Both the position numbers and the translations under genes were made by a program. From positions 1,786,567 to 1,850,566 of the forward strand of contig NC_014804.1 of NCBI RefSeq assembly GCF_000151105.2: a stretch of 64,000 bases of DNA, written 5' to 3'. This stretch comes from Thermococcus barophilus MP (GTDB lineage Archaea > Methanobacteriota_B > Thermococci > Thermococcales > Thermococcaceae). The first letter of the stretch is position 1. Each line of letters begins with the position of its first letter. The notes beneath the pieces were generated by a model. It was not told the DNA's origin and did no database searches. It was given only the letters and a program-made list of their open reading frames with translations. Below are positions 8,773 through 17,878 of the stretch, piece by piece.

Positions 8773-8939
8773 CCAAGGAGCTGAGTTCCAAACACGTGTA
8801 AAAGTATCTCAATCGCTATGAATATCAGCACAAGGGCAATTGCTCCTCTTGGGCTTATCTTTATTGCCTTTGTATCTTCATCAAAGAATCTCATTAAACC
8901 TGCACCGGTTGGCGGAAGAGTTGTTTTCTCTTTTGCCAT
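8769..8939 (-). CDS. secG: Preprotein translocase subunit Sec61-beta (SecG)
   Basis: Small subunit of the SecYE-beta protein-conducting channel. The 56-residue product starts MAKEKTTLPPTGAGLMRFFD, has the Sec61-beta signature F(F)DEDTKAIKISPRGAI and a single C-terminal membrane helix (ALVLIFIAIEILLHVFG). It starts at the ATG complementary to 8937-8939, seven bases after AGAGGTGAG. The stop overlaps the coiled-coil gene on the opposite strand by four bases. Its length matches archaeal homologues (about 53-58 residues). Confidence 0.93.
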   Translation of the reverse strand: MAKEKTTLPPTGAGLMRFFDEDTKAIKISPRGAIALVLIFIAIEILLHVFGTQLLG

Positions 8940-9084
8940 ATTCTCACCTCTTGTGTTTTGCTACTTGTGTGGATATATAAAAAAGTTTTGCTTAGAAACC
9001 TTTTTAAATGCACCAAATCAATGGCATTCGGATAAGGGGCAACCCAATGAATCCCGCTAATGAAGATTTGAGAGGTGGGAGGAA

Positions 9085-9462
9085 ATGGTTACGTTTAAGC
9101 TTGTGATCTCCGATCCAAAGAGCGGGATTGCAAAGCAAGTTGAGATTAGCGGTGCAGAAGCAGAAAAGCTGATCGGTAAAAGAATAGGTGACGAGATTTC
9201 AGCGAAAGAACTAAATCTTGACTTAAGTGCAATCTTCGGAAAAGAAATTCCAGCAGATGCAAAGCTCCTCATTAGAGGAGGAACTGATAAAGATGGCTTT
9301 CCAATGAGGCCAGATGTCCACGGACCGAGAAGAGTTAAGATTTTGCTTTCAAAGGGTCCAGGCTTTAGACCCAAGGAAAAAGGCGAGAGAAGGAAGAAGA
9401 CAGTGAGGGGCAATACTATTAGTCCTGAGATTGCTCAAATTAATGTTAAGTTAATCTACTGA
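9085..9462 (+). CDS. rps6e: 30S ribosomal protein S6e
   Basis: Small-subunit ribosomal protein, 125 residues, matching archaeal S6e, which is shorter than the eukaryotic form. It begins [14 protein letters not shown] and contains the hallmark block [35 protein letters not shown], then a basic segment [14 protein letters not shown] and the family end AQINVKLIY. The start ATG 9085 follows GAGGTGGGAGG. A TATA-like CTTTTTAAATGC near 9000-9012 gives a leader of about 50 bases. It precedes aIF2-gamma, the common Thermococcales order. Confidence 0.95.
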   Translation: MVTFKLVISDPKSGIAKQVEISGAEAEKLIGKRIGDEISAKELNLDLSAIFGKEIPADAKLLIRGGTDKDGFPMRPDVHGPRRVKILLSKGPGFRPKEKGERRKKTVRGNTISPEIAQINVKLIY

Positions 9463-9553
9463 TTTTCTTTGCTTTTGCCTTTAATTTCCTTTGGCACTTT
9501 TTGTGGTAAGGTTAATAAAGGATTCTCCCATTTTATTTTTGGAGGCGAGAGCC

Positions 9554-10786
9554 ATGGCAAAGAAGAAGTTTAAACAATCTGAGGTTAATATAGGGATGGT
9601 TGGTCACGTTGATCATGGTAAAACGACACTAACTAAAGCTTTAACTGGAATCTGGACGGATACTCACAGTGAAGAGCTGAGAAGAGGCATCACGATTAAA
9701 ATAGGCTTTGCTGATGCTGAAATTAGAAGGTGTCCAAGCTGTGGGAGATATTCAACTTCTCCAATCTGCCCATACTGTGGAGCTGAAACAGAATTTGAGA
9801 GGAGAGTTTCGTTCATTGACTCCCCGGGTCACGAGGCTTTGATGACCACGATGCTCGCTGGGGCTTCTCTAATGGATGGTGCAATTTTAGTTATAGCGGC
9901 AAACGAACCCTGTCCAAGGCCGCAGACAAGGGAGCATTTAATGGCACTTCAAATTATTGGAAACAAGAACATAATAATTGCCCAGAACAAAATTGAGCTT
10001 GTTGATAAGGAGAAAGCCTTGGAGAACTACAGGCAGATTAAGGAGTTTATCAAAGGGACAGTTGCCGAAAATGCTCCAATAATCCCAATTTCAGCTCTGC
10101 ATGGGGCGAACGTTGATGTTCTTATAAAGGCAATTGAAGATTTCATACCAACCCCAAAGAGGGATCCCAATAAGCCTCCAAAGATGCTTGTTTTAAGGAG
10201 CTTTGACGTCAACAAGCCAGGAACTCCTCCAGAAAAGCTTATCGGTGGCGTTATTGGAGGATCAATAGTCCAAGGAAAGCTCAAAGTTGGGGATGAGATT
10301 GAAATAAGACCTGGTGTGCCTTATGAAGAGCATGGAAGGATAAAATATGAGCCAATAACGACTGAAATTGTTTCTCTTCAAGCTGGAGGAAGGTTTGTCG
10401 AGGAGGCTTATCCTGGCGGATTGGTGGGAGTAGGAACAAAGCTTGACCCGTTCCTAACCAAAGGAGACCTGATGGCAGGAAATGTCGTTGGGAAACCTGG
10501 GAAGTTGCCGCCAGTATGGGAGGAGCTCCGCCTTGAAGTTCACCTCTTAGAGAGAGTCGTTGGGACGGAGCAAGAGCTTAAAGTTGAGCCGATAAAGAAG
10601 AGAGAAGTTCTACTCTTAAACGTTGGAACAGCGAGAACTATGGGTCTCGTCACTGGACTTGGGAAAGATGAGATTGAACTCAAACTCCAGATTCCAGTGT
10701 GTGCAGAAGTAGGAGAAAGAGTTGCAATAAGCAGACAAGTCGGTTCAAGATGGCGTTTGATTGGCTATGGATTCATCAAAGGCTGA
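9554..10786 (+). CDS. eif2g: Translation initiation factor aIF2 gamma subunit
   Basis: GTPase core of the aIF2 heterotrimer that delivers initiator Met-tRNA to the small ribosomal subunit. The 410-residue product has G1 GHVDHGKT (about residues 17-24), the zinc knuckle [17 protein letters not shown] found in archaeal aIF2-gamma, G3 DSPGHE, G4 NKIE within [12 protein letters not shown], and EF-Tu-like domains II and III. The start is ATG 9554, seven to eight bases after GGAGGCGA; a longer GTG-initiated frame from 9491 would add 21 residues not found in the family. It follows rps6e. Confidence 0.96.
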   Translation: MAKKKFKQSEVNIGMVGHVDHGKTTLTKALTGIWTDTHSEELRRGITIKIGFADAEIRRCPSCGRYSTSPICPYCGAETEFERRVSFIDSPGHEALMTTMLAGASLMDGAILVIAANEPCPRPQTREHLMALQIIGNKNIIIAQNKIELVDKEKALENYRQIKEFIKGTVAENAPIIPISALHGANVDVLIKAIEDFIPTPKRDPNKPPKMLVLRSFDVNKPGTPPEKLIGGVIGGSIVQGKLKVGDEIEIRPGVPYEEHGRIKYEPITTEIVSLQAGGRFVEEAYPGGLVGVGTKLDPFLTKGDLMAGNVVGKPGKLPPVWEELRLEVHLLERVVGTEQELKVEPIKKREVLLLNVGTARTMGLVTGLGKDEIELKLQIPVCAEVGERVAISRQVGSRWRLIGYGFIKG

Positions 10787-10818
10787 TTTTTTCTTAATTT
10801 TACTTTGCGGTGAGCTTA

Positions 10819-11229
10819 ATGAGAAAGGCCTGGCTTGTTGTTCCCGACACAAACTTTCTTTTAATCCCCGGTCAGTTTGGTGTTGATATAATCGGCGAGC
10901 TTAATCGAATTCTCGATGTTAAGTTCGAGATTGTTGTCCCAAACATAGTTTTGGATGAACTCAACGTTATAGAGGGCAAAGCCAAAGGAAAAGACCTTAT
11001 GGCTGTTAGAATGGCTAAAAAGCTCGCTGAGAGGTTTAAGGTTGTTGAAATTGGAAAATTTGGGGAAAAACCGACTGATGAGCAGATATTTGAATTTGCT
11101 GTGAAAAACTCCAATATAGTTGTCTGTACGAACGATAAGCTCCTTAAAAAGAAGCTCAGGGAAAGAGGAATCCCCGTTGTTTATCTCAGACAAAAGAAGA
11201 TTCTTGAGCTTGAAGGTATGCTGGAATAG
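10819..11229 (+). CDS. PIN-domain protein of the archaeal Fcf1-like (UPF0129) family
   Basis: Predicted metal-dependent ribonuclease or ribosome-biogenesis factor, 136 residues. PIN-domain acidic residues are visible: D in VVPDTNFLL, E in VLDELNVIEG, and D in the IVVCTNDKLLKKKLRERGI block, followed by PVVYLRQKKILELEG. This is the COG1412-type PIN protein usually encoded as a single gene beside aIF2-gamma, not with an antitoxin, so a toxin role is unlikely. The start is ATG 10819, five bases after GGTGA at 10809-10813. Confidence 0.85.
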   Translation: MRKAWLVVPDTNFLLIPGQFGVDIIGELNRILDVKFEIVVPNIVLDELNVIEGKAKGKDLMAVRMAKKLAERFKVVEIGKFGEKPTDEQIFEFAVKNSNIVVCTNDKLLKKKLRERGIPVVYLRQKKILELEGMLE

Positions 11230-11312
11230 CGACAACTTTAAAAGCTAACTCTTAAAGCTAAATGCAGAAAAACTTTTAGGTTAGTTGGTAAAAGGTTTGA
11301 GAGGTGGTAAAG

Positions 11313-11849
11313 ATGAATCCGTTCCACGATTTGGAGCCAGGACCAGAGGTTCCAGAAGTTGTTTACGCATTGATTGAGATTCCAAAGGGAAGCAGAAACA
11401 AGTACGAGCTTGATAAAAAAACAGGTTTAATAAAGCTTGATAGAGTTCTTTACAGCCCATTCCACTACCCAGTTGATTACGGAATCATTCCACAGACATG
11501 GTATGATGACGATGACCCATTTGATATCATGGTTATCATGAGAGAACCCACTTATCCTGGAGTTCTAATAGAGGCAAGACCAATCGGACTGTTCAAGATG
11601 ATTGACAGCGGAGACAAGGACTACAAAGTCTTGGCAGTCCCAGTTGAGGATCCATACTTCAACGACTGGAAAGACATTGATGATGTTCCAAAGGCATTCT
11701 TAGATGAGATAGCTCACTTCTTCAGGAGATACAAGGAGCTGCAAGGAAAGGAGATCATCGTTGAGGGTTGGGAAAACGCCGAGAAAGCAAAGCAGGAAAT
11801 CTTGAGGGCTATTGAGATTTACAAAGAGAAATTCGGGAAGAAGGGGTGA
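11313..11849 (+). CDS. ppa: Inorganic pyrophosphatase (family I)
   Basis: Hydrolyses pyrophosphate released by biosynthetic reactions such as aminoacylation and polymerisation. The 178-residue protein has the family I metal-binding cluster [20 protein letters not shown] with the acidic DDDDPFD core, upstream KYELDKKTG and downstream [11 protein letters not shown] (the DxDxK signature), then [14 protein letters not shown]. The start is ATG 11313 after GAGGTGGT; the in-frame GTG at 11304 overlaps that site. It is about 50 bases upstream of rpo7. Confidence 0.96.
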   Translation: MNPFHDLEPGPEVPEVVYALIEIPKGSRNKYELDKKTGLIKLDRVLYSPFHYPVDYGIIPQTWYDDDDPFDIMVIMREPTYPGVLIEARPIGLFKMIDSGDKDYKVLAVPVEDPYFNDWKDIDDVPKAFLDEIAHFFRRYKELQGKEIIVEGWENAEKAKQEILRAIEIYKEKFGKKG

Positions 11850-11899
11850 TCTCTTTCTTTTTATCTTTCAAAATTAATTCAAAAGCAGGAGGTAGCGGG

Positions 11900-12460
11900 A
11901 TGTACAAGCTTTTGACAGTTAAAGATGTTGTGAGAATTCCCCCAAGGATGTTTACAATGGATCCAAAAGAAGCCGCAAAAATAGTTCTGAGAGAGACTTA
12001 TGAAGGAATTTATGATAAGGATGAGGGAGTTATTTTAGCAGTTCTTGATGTTCATGAGGTTAGTGAGGGGGTTATCGTCCCTGGGGACGGTGCAACTTAT
12101 CACGAAGTCGTTTTTGATGTTCTCGTGTGGAAGCCCGAGATGCATGAGGTTGTTGAGGGAGAAGTTGTTGATGTTGCCCCTTACGGTGCTTTCATAAGAA
12201 TTGGGCCAATGGATGGTCTTGTTCACATTTCACAGCTTATGGACGATTATGTGGTCTTTGATGAAAAGAATAAGCAGTTCCTTGGAAAGGAGAAGAAATA
12301 CCTTCTCAAGCTTGGCGATGAAGTCAGGGCAAGGATAATCGCCATCAGCGTTAAGAGCAGGATAATCAGAGAGAACAAGATTGGTCTAACAATGAGGCAA
12401 CCCGGTCTTGGAAAATTTGAGTGGATTGCAAAAGAAAAGCGTAAAGGTGAGGCTGGATGA
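11900..12460 (+). CDS. rpo7: DNA-directed RNA polymerase subunit Rpo7 (RpoE')
   Basis: Subunit of the Rpo4/7 stalk, which binds emerging RNA and aids open complex formation. The 186-residue protein has the N-terminal tip domain (MYKLLTVKDVVRIPPRMFTM) and a C-terminal S1 fold, VVEGEVVDVAPYGAFIRIGPMDGLVHISQL. The start ATG 11900 follows AGGAGGTAG; an upstream GTG-initiated extension has no family counterpart. Its stop overlaps the spt4 start (ATGA). The order rpo7, spt4, dephospho-CoA kinase, rps24e, rps27ae is a conserved archaeal transcription-translation block. Confidence 0.95.
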   Translation: MYKLLTVKDVVRIPPRMFTMDPKEAAKIVLRETYEGIYDKDEGVILAVLDVHEVSEGVIVPGDGATYHEVVFDVLVWKPEMHEVVEGEVVDVAPYGAFIRIGPMDGLVHISQLMDDYVVFDEKNKQFLGKEKKYLLKLGDEVRARIIAISVKSRIIRENKIGLTMRQPGLGKFEWIAKEKRKGEAG

Positions 12461-12642
12461 AGGAAAGAGCCTGCAGGCACTGCCACTACATCACAACCGA
12501 GGACAGATGTCCAGTCTGTGGGAGCAGGGATCTAAGCGATGAGTGGTTTGACTTAGTTATAATCATGGACGTTGAGAATTCAAAGATAGCACAAAAGTTA
12601 GGCGTGAAAGTTCCGGGGAAGTATGCTATAAGGGTCAGATAA
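12457..12642 (+). CDS. spt4: Transcription elongation factor Spt4 (RpoE'')
   Basis: A 61-residue zinc protein that pairs with Spt5 to increase RNA polymerase processivity. Two CxxC pairs, CRHC and CPVC, bind zinc, followed by GSRDLSDEWFDLVIIMD, the conserved Spt5-interface strand region, and KIAQKLGVKVPGKYAIRV. It is translated from an ATG overlapping the rpo7 stop. Length and motifs agree fully with archaeal Spt4. Confidence 0.95.
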   Translation: MKERACRHCHYITTEDRCPVCGSRDLSDEWFDLVIIMDVENSKIAQKLGVKVPGKYAIRVR

Positions 12643-12644
12643 AG

Positions 12645-13187
12645 ATGTGCAGAGAATTTTACTTTAAACTTCCTTTTTCCCTTAGAAGTGAACTTAAAAA
12701 GCCATTGGGTGAGTTAGTTAGGGGTGAACTTCCCCGCCCTTATATTTTGGTAAAAGAAAAGCTTGAAAAAGCTCCTTATCTCATTACCGTTGGAGATGTT
12801 GTCACGGAAAATGTTTTAAAGCTCGGCATAAAGCCCAGTGTGGCAATATACGACCATAAAACTGAGCGGAATGAATATAATCCGGAGATCGAGTTCGGTG
12901 CTGTAATCTTGACAGCCAACAATCCACCGGCAACCATAACGAAAGCTTTATTAAATGCTATCCGAAAATCCATCGAGCTTGCCAAGAGAGGTTTAAATGT
13001 TTACATTAAAGTTCATGGTGAGGAAGATTTAGCCGCGATTCCCGCGGTGCTTTATGCTCCTTTCAATGCGTTGGTTGTTTATGGTCAGCCCAAAGAGGGC
13101 ATAGTGCTTATAAAGGTAACACCGGAATGTAAGCGTAGATGCGCTGAGATATTGCGTAAGATGGAGGTGGTTTACGATGGAGATTAG
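12645..13187 (+). CDS. GTP-dependent dephospho-CoA kinase
   Basis: Catalyses the last step of archaeal CoA biosynthesis with GTP as phosphate donor; the family was formerly DUF359. The 180-residue protein shows the family signatures [25 protein letters not shown] with the conserved GDVV and D-x-K (YDHKTER) residues, then [17 protein letters not shown] and [18 protein letters not shown], including the essential GEEDL. The start ATG 12645 is two bases after the spt4 stop; no strong ribosome-binding site is seen, consistent with coupling. The 3' end overlaps rps24e by 11 bases. Confidence 0.93.
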   Translation: MCREFYFKLPFSLRSELKKPLGELVRGELPRPYILVKEKLEKAPYLITVGDVVTENVLKLGIKPSVAIYDHKTERNEYNPEIEFGAVILTANNPPATITKALLNAIRKSIELAKRGLNVYIKVHGEEDLAAIPAVLYAPFNALVVYGQPKEGIVLIKVTPECKRRCAEILRKMEVVYDGD

Positions 13188-13476
13188 AGTTACTGAAATT
13201 AAGGAGAACAAGCTCCTTGGGAGAAAGGAGATTTACTTCGAGATTATCCATGAAGGAGAACCAACACCCTCAAGGAAAGATGTAAAGGGGAAACTCGTTG
13301 CAATGCTTGATTTAAACCCAGAGACAACGGTTATCCAGTATATTAGGTCTTACTTTGGTAGCAGGGTTTCAAAGGGCTACGCAAAGGCTTATGAGAGCAA
13401 AGAGAGAATGTTCTACATTGAGCCTGAGTATATTCTAATTAGAGACGGTTTAATTGAGAAGAAGGAGGGAGAATGA
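13177..13476 (+). CDS. rps24e: 30S ribosomal protein S24e
   Basis: Small-subunit ribosomal protein, 99 residues. It has the S24e features [48 protein letters not shown] and [15 protein letters not shown]. Translation starts inside the preceding dephospho-CoA kinase gene, after GGAGGTGG, and the stop overlaps the first of two ATGs of rps27ae (ATGATG). The size is typical of archaea. Confidence 0.95.
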   Translation: MEIRVTEIKENKLLGRKEIYFEIIHEGEPTPSRKDVKGKLVAMLDLNPETTVIQYIRSYFGSRVSKGYAKAYESKERMFYIEPEYILIRDGLIEKKEGE

Positions 13477-13628
13477 TGGGGCAGAAATGGAAGCTCTATG
13501 AAGTTAAGGATGGCAAAGTTGTAAGAAAAAACAAGTACTGCCCAAGATGCGGTCCTGGAGTTTTCATGGCAAACCACAAGGATAGATGGGCATGTGGAAG
13601 ATGTGGCTATACTGAGTGGAAGAAGTGA
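13476..13628 (+). CDS. rps27ae: 30S ribosomal protein S27ae
   Basis: Zinc-ribbon ribosomal protein of 50 residues. It begins [18 protein letters not shown] and has the C4 zinc site [11 protein letters not shown]...[13 protein letters not shown], the exact S27ae layout. Two adjacent ATGs (13473 and 13476) follow GGAGG at 13464-13468; the second gives the usual archaeal length and better spacing. It is coupled to rps24e. Confidence 0.94.
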   Translation: MGQKWKLYEVKDGKVVRKNKYCPRCGPGVFMANHKDRWACGRCGYTEWKK

Positions 13629-13660
13629 TTTCTTTTCTCTAAATTTCTATTGTGATTAGA

Positions 13661-14263
13661 ATGGCATTTTTTTACTATAAAGGTATTAAACTAAAGCTCC
13701 ATTCCCAGGTTTATGAGCCTGCTGAAGATACTTTTCTGTTAGCTGAGAATTTGAAGATTAGAGAAGGCGACATCGCTTTGGACGTGGGTACTGGGACTGG
13801 AATAATAGCCTTGTTAATGGCAAAAAAAGCAAAATTTGTTCTTGGAGTTGACATTAACCCAATAGCTGTTGAATTGGCAAAAGAGAATGCAAGAATTAAT
13901 GAAATAAAAAATGTTGAGTTCCGTGTAAGCGATTTGTTTGAAAACGTTGAAGGGAAATTTGACATAATAACTTTTAATTCTCCCTATCTGCCAGGAGAAG
14001 CTGGGGAGTTAAAAGAACCAATTGACTTAGCCTTAATCGGTGGGAAAAGAGGAAGGGAAGTACTTGATAGGTTCATCAGCCAAGTTAAAGATTACCTAAA
14101 GCCAAATGGGATAGTTCAAGTAGTTCAATCATCAATAACGGGTGTTGAGGATACCATAGAAAAGTTCACAAAATTGGGTTTTAGCGTAGAGATTACCGCA
14201 AAAAAGAGGTACTTCTTTGAAGAAATCCTTGTTATTACAGCTAAGCTAAATGAATCCTCTTAA
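13661..14263 (+). CDS. HemK-like N5-glutamine (release factor) methyltransferase
   Basis: S-adenosylmethionine-dependent methyltransferase related to HemK/Mtq2, the expected target being the GGQ glutamine of aRF1. The 200-residue protein has motif I ALDVGTGTGIIALLMA, the acidic post-I VLGVDINPIAVELAKENA, and a catalytic motif written NSPYLP in place of the usual NPPY, then KEPIDLALIGGKRGREVLDRFI typical of the archaeal branch. The Pro-to-Ser change in NPPY is a departure worth noting, though Asn and Tyr are kept. The start is ATG 13661; the GTG at 13652 is an alternative. It probably follows rps27ae in the same transcript. Confidence 0.85.
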   Translation: MAFFYYKGIKLKLHSQVYEPAEDTFLLAENLKIREGDIALDVGTGTGIIALLMAKKAKFVLGVDINPIAVELAKENARINEIKNVEFRVSDLFENVEGKFDIITFNSPYLPGEAGELKEPIDLALIGGKRGREVLDRFISQVKDYLKPNGIVQVVQSSITGVEDTIEKFTKLGFSVEITAKKRYFFEEILVITAKLNESS

Positions 14264-14372
14264 CTTCTTGGATGAATTTTACTTTTGGCTTGCTTTCATG
14301 TTCATAGTCCTCTTCAAAGAGCTCAACTTCAAATTCTTTTTCACGTGTTTTGATGATTAAAGTCGGTTTCAT
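14241..14372 (-). CDS. Small charged hypothetical protein (43 aa)
   Basis: A short open frame on the minus strand beginning MKPTLIIKTREKEFEVELFE and ending VKRIHLA. It is highly charged with an N-terminal beta-strand pattern; no known family is recognised. Support comes from context: a TATA element AAAGCTTAAAAAC (about 14404-14416 complement), a perfect palindrome at 14391-14408 just downstream, and an ATG at the expected distance. An in-frame ATG at 14384 would give 47 residues on a leaderless transcript. Its 3' end overlaps the HemK-like gene by 23 bases. Possibly a small autoregulated protein; that is inference. Confidence 0.5.
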   Translation of the reverse strand: MKPTLIIKTREKEFEVELFEEDYEHESKPKVKFIQEVKRIHLA

Positions 14373-14390
14373 ATGACTCAACATGGATAC

Positions 14391-14408
14391 AACTAATCCC
14401 CATTAGTT
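14391..14408. promoter_or_regulatory. 18-bp palindrome AACTAAT-CCCC-ATTAGTT (candidate operator)
   Basis: AACTAATCCCCATTAGTT has two perfect 7-base arms around CCCC. It sits between the probable TATA box (AAAGCTTAAAAAC on the minus strand) and the start of the small minus-strand gene, the position of a repressor site. It lies about 140 bases before taw1 on the plus strand, so control of that gene is less likely. Confidence 0.6.
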
Positions 14409-14550
14409 TTTAAGCTTTTTTGTTAATCGCCGAATTATTTTTCGACGATAAAATACTCGGAGCTTATGAGGTTAAATGACCAGAGTTGTGTTGCAAAAAT
14501 TTTTAAACGCATCTTTTTACTCCCTCTTGGGTGAGCCTAAGGTGGAAAAT

Positions 14551-15522
14551 GTGAAACCCAACATGCCTGAGGAAATTGCGAGATTATTCAAGAAGCAGCA
14601 TTACGCTCTTGTTGGCAGACACAGCGGGGTCAAACTGTGTCATTGGCTAAAGGAGAGTATAAAGCACAATAGGGTTTGTTACAAGCAGAAGTTTTATGGT
14701 ATTCACTCTCACCGCTGCCTGCAGATGACGCCGGTTTTGGCATGGTGCACTCACAATTGTGTATTCTGTTGGCGTCCAATGGAAGGCTTTTTAGGAACAG
14801 AGTTACCAAAGCCTTGGGATGATCCAGCGTTCATTGTTGAGGAGAGCATAAAAGCGCAGAGAAAGCTGTTAAGTGGATTCGGTGGGATAAAGGACAGGAT
14901 AAATGTTAAGAAATACGAAGAGGCTCAAGAGCCTAAGCATGCCGCCATTAGCTTATCTGGAGAACCGACATTATATCCCTATATCGGAGATTTGGTTGAG
15001 GAATTTCATAAGAGAGGGTTTACAACGTTCATTGTGACAAATGGGACCGTCCCTGAAGCAATAGAGCAGATGAAAAAGGAAGGAAAGCTGCCAACACAGC
15101 TCTATGTTTCCTTAACAGCCCCAGATATTGAGACATACAACAGAGTAAATATCCCAATGATTCCAGATGGGTGGGAGAGAATAATCAAAACCCTTGAATT
15201 AATGCGAGATCTGCCTACAAGAACCGTAATAAGGCTGACCCTTGTCAAAGGTGAAAACATGCACAACCCAAAGGGTTATGCAGAGCTAATCATGAAAGCC
15301 AAACCAATGTTCGTTGAAGCCAAGGCGTACATGTTTGTGGGGTTTTCAAGAAACCGCTTAACGATAAACAACATGCCTAAACACGAAGAAATAAAAGCCT
15401 TTGCTGAAGAGCTTGTAAAATACCTGCCTGGCTATCACATTGAGGATGAATACCAGCCAAGCAGGGTAGTGCTAATAATGAGGGACGACATAAGCAAAGA
15501 AGAGCGCTTCATAAAACATTAG
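14551..15522 (+). CDS. taw1: 4-demethylwyosine synthase Taw1 (TYW1)
   Basis: Radical-SAM enzyme that builds the tricyclic 4-demethylwyosine base at G37 of tRNA-Phe from N1-methylguanosine and pyruvate. With the start proposed here the protein has 323 residues, with the radical-SAM cluster CTHNCVFC (C66, C70, C73) and three further cysteines (C30, C43, C56) that bind the second 4Fe-4S cluster, plus SLSGEPTLYPYIG. The start is taken as GTG 14551, five bases after AAGGTGG, giving MKPNMPEEIARLF; a longer frame from ATG 14476 adds 25 residues that overlap a TATA-like AATTTTTAAAC at about 14500. A later step of the pathway, taw3, is at 51.8 kb. Confidence 0.92.
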   Translation: MKPNMPEEIARLFKKQHYALVGRHSGVKLCHWLKESIKHNRVCYKQKFYGIHSHRCLQMTPVLAWCTHNCVFCWRPMEGFLGTELPKPWDDPAFIVEESIKAQRKLLSGFGGIKDRINVKKYEEAQEPKHAAISLSGEPTLYPYIGDLVEEFHKRGFTTFIVTNGTVPEAIEQMKKEGKLPTQLYVSLTAPDIETYNRVNIPMIPDGWERIIKTLELMRDLPTRTVIRLTLVKGENMHNPKGYAELIMKAKPMFVEAKAYMFVGFSRNRLTINNMPKHEEIKAFAEELVKYLPGYHIEDEYQPSRVVLIMRDDISKEERFIKH

Positions 15523-15615
15523 CCTTGCTGAGTAAACTTTATTTGTTCTTAACCTTATTTTTGGAAAAAGCTTATTTATTTTAGGGAGACATTACTATGT
15601 TAGGGGTGCTGGACG

Positions 15616-17871
15616 ATGAAGAAACGTGCATTATCACTTATGTTGGTCATTTTCATTATAACTTCCTACGGACTTGTGGGAGCAAAGCCAATCTTAGACG
15701 GTTCTGTTGAGTTTTTAACAAAAACAAAGAATCTGGCTAATACAACACAAGAGATAAGCTTGGTGTTACTCGCACTAACATCTGCTCAGGGGAAAGTGGA
15801 TTATAATCTCATTGAAAACATAACTTACATTGCCAATATACTGGTCTCATGGCAGAATCCCGATGGTGGGTGGGGGTATTTCAAAGGTAGTGTGAGTAAT
15901 GTTGTTGATACCTCCTATGCGGTTATCGCACTGAGTAAGGTGCTCCATCTTTATGAGAAAGGTACTCCCGAATATTCAAAAATCTTCCACGCACTGGATG
16001 ATGGCATTTCATTTCTGCTGAGTTCTTATTCAGGCAGCGGTTGGGGGTATGTTCCTAAGACAGAACCAGAGTTTTATCCAACAGTCATGGCAATTTGGGC
16101 TTTGGGAGAGAATGGCTTTAGGGTGGATCATCCCTACATCAAAAGGTCTCTCAGCTACATAGCTAATGTGGAGGAATATGGTATTGATAAATATAAAGCG
16201 TTGGCTTTGGAGTTGTTGGCTTTTAAGAGTGTGGGAAAAGACATTGATACAAACCTGGTAGGGGAGATAAAGAAGGCACTCGAATCGGAGAACCTAAGTG
16301 TAAGTGACAGGGCTCTGCTTACCTATGCTCTTGTGGATTATGAAGATGTTAACTTTGATGTCGCTAAAGCGCTCTTAATTTTGGAATCTTTAAAGAAAGG
16401 ACAGTCCACATTCTACTGGAGTGATGAGCCAAAACTGTTTTCTCAGGCACATCTGTTTGAAGCTTCCTCCTATGCAGCGCTGAGTTTTGCATTAATAAGT
16501 GACAAGCTGAGCCAGGGGCTGGAAAACCCCTTTAAAACTTCCTGTGAGGCTTTGAAAAGTGCTCAAAATCCTGATGGTGGCTGGAGCTATTATTATGGTT
16601 TTCCATCTAATGAGAAGGCAACATACTATACACTAAAAGCTCTTAAATTATGCTATTTCAGAGACCCAAGCATTGAAAAAGGATTGAAGTGGGTAAGGGC
16701 AAAATACGAAGAAGACAAGTTAATTGCAAGGAAGAACAAGGAAATATATTCGCCCTATGTTTATGCTCTTCTGACACTTCTTGAATTTAACATGCTGAAT
16801 GAAACAGAAAAAGATGAAAACATTAAACTTATAGAAAGTATTCAGCTTGATACAGGAAAGTGGGGGGACTTTTTGGGTCCTCAGCCTTATGATACTGCCT
16901 TGGCAATTAAGGCACTCCTTGCCCTTGGGGTTCCATCGAATAGTACCGAAATTCAAAGAGCAAAGAACTGGCTGCTTTCTATCTCAAAGACAGGATGGGG
17001 AACTTATGTGGATACCGGATTCTATTCCTACATGCTCCCCCCTGAGGTTTCTGTTACACTTGAAGTCCTTGAAGCTTTGGCACCAATTTCAACAAAAGAC
17101 GAGCTGGAGCCTCATCTCAAATGGCTCCTTGAACAAAGAACGGAAGATGGGGGATGGGCAAATATAAGGGAACACTACTTGATTGGAGTATTCCAGTATA
17201 AAGAAAAGCCAACAATTGAGCTCACAATAAGAGCTGCAGAACTATTAGCGGAATTTGGGTATGATTACCGGGAGGATGTTCTGAATTGGCTTATGGATAA
17301 AAAGCACGGAGGTCTATGGGGAGATACAGTTGTTGATTCTGCATTAGCTACACAATTCCTCTCACAGTTTAAGTTTATACCCAAGATCAACCTCTATGAT
17401 GTGATAAGACTAATCCCAGAGCAGAAGTTTTATGTGGTTTACACTGATGATAGGAACTTAACGGCCCAACAAATAAAAGCGTCTATCGACAAACTTTTCG
17501 AAACCAATACGACTGTTGAAAAGTTCCAAGGATTTGGAGATGCAAACTACATAGTGCTATCGGACTTCGGAGAGTTTAACATCAAGGATTATAACCCCTA
17601 TGTGAAGCTTGAAGTGGACAATGAAACAATTCACATCAATGGAGAAGAATACAGCATTAAGAATACAGTTGTATTGATTCCAGGAAAGACTGAAACGGGC
17701 TACATACTCTTTGTTTTCTATGAAAAAGGTCTTGATGATGTTGTAGCCAAGATATTTGATTCCGGTTTGGTGAAGTACCTCAAAGGCGATGCATTGGTTG
17801 TGACCTATAAGGACAAGAACCATGATGGGGTTGTTGATTTAGATGAGCTGACTGTGAAGTTCTTGAGGTGA
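15616..17871 (+). CDS. Secreted alpha-toroid protein with prenyltransferase/squalene-cyclase repeats and EF-hand tail
   Basis: A 751-residue exported protein. It has a signal peptide (MKKRALSLMLVIFIITSYGLVGA), then multiple prenyltransferase/squalene-oxidase repeats with the QNPDGGWG-type turn near residues 78-86 and 316-325 and a related EDGGWA near 508, alternating with helices ending in xxYAxxAL. The C-terminus carries a canonical 12-residue EF-hand loop, DKNHDGVVDLDE (about 732-743), suggesting calcium binding. No catalytic DCTAE or DxDD motif of true squalene-hopene cyclases was found, so an enzyme role is doubtful; the fold is also used for protein binding. It precedes the CetZ-like gene by seven bases and is likely co-transcribed with it. 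Confidence 0.75.
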   Translation: MKKRALSLMLVIFIITSYGLVGAKPILDGSVEFLTKTKNLANTTQEISLVLLALTSAQGKVDYNLIENITYIANILVSWQNPDGGWGYFKGSVSNVVDTSYAVIALSKVLHLYEKGTPEYSKIFHALDDGISFLLSSYSGSGWGYVPKTEPEFYPTVMAIWALGENGFRVDHPYIKRSLSYIANVEEYGIDKYKALALELLAFKSVGKDIDTNLVGEIKKALESENLSVSDRALLTYALVDYEDVNFDVAKALLILESLKKGQSTFYWSDEPKLFSQAHLFEASSYAALSFALISDKLSQGLENPFKTSCEALKSAQNPDGGWSYYYGFPSNEKATYYTLKALKLCYFRDPSIEKGLKWVRAKYEEDKLIARKNKEIYSPYVYALLTLLEFNMLNETEKDENIKLIESIQLDTGKWGDFLGPQPYDTALAIKALLALGVPSNSTEIQRAKNWLLSISKTGWGTYVDTGFYSYMLPPEVSVTLEVLEALAPISTKDELEPHLKWLLEQRTEDGGWANIREHYLIGVFQYKEKPTIELTIRAAELLAEFGYDYREDVLNWLMDKKHGGLWGDTVVDSALATQFLSQFKFIPKINLYDVIRLIPEQKFYVVYTDDRNLTAQQIKASIDKLFETNTTVEKFQGFGDANYIVLSDFGEFNIKDYNPYVKLEVDNETIHINGEEYSIKNTVVLIPGKTETGYILFVFYEKGLDDVVAKIFDSGLVKYLKGDALVVTYKDKNHDGVVDLDELTVKFLR

Positions 17872-17878
17872 TTAAATC

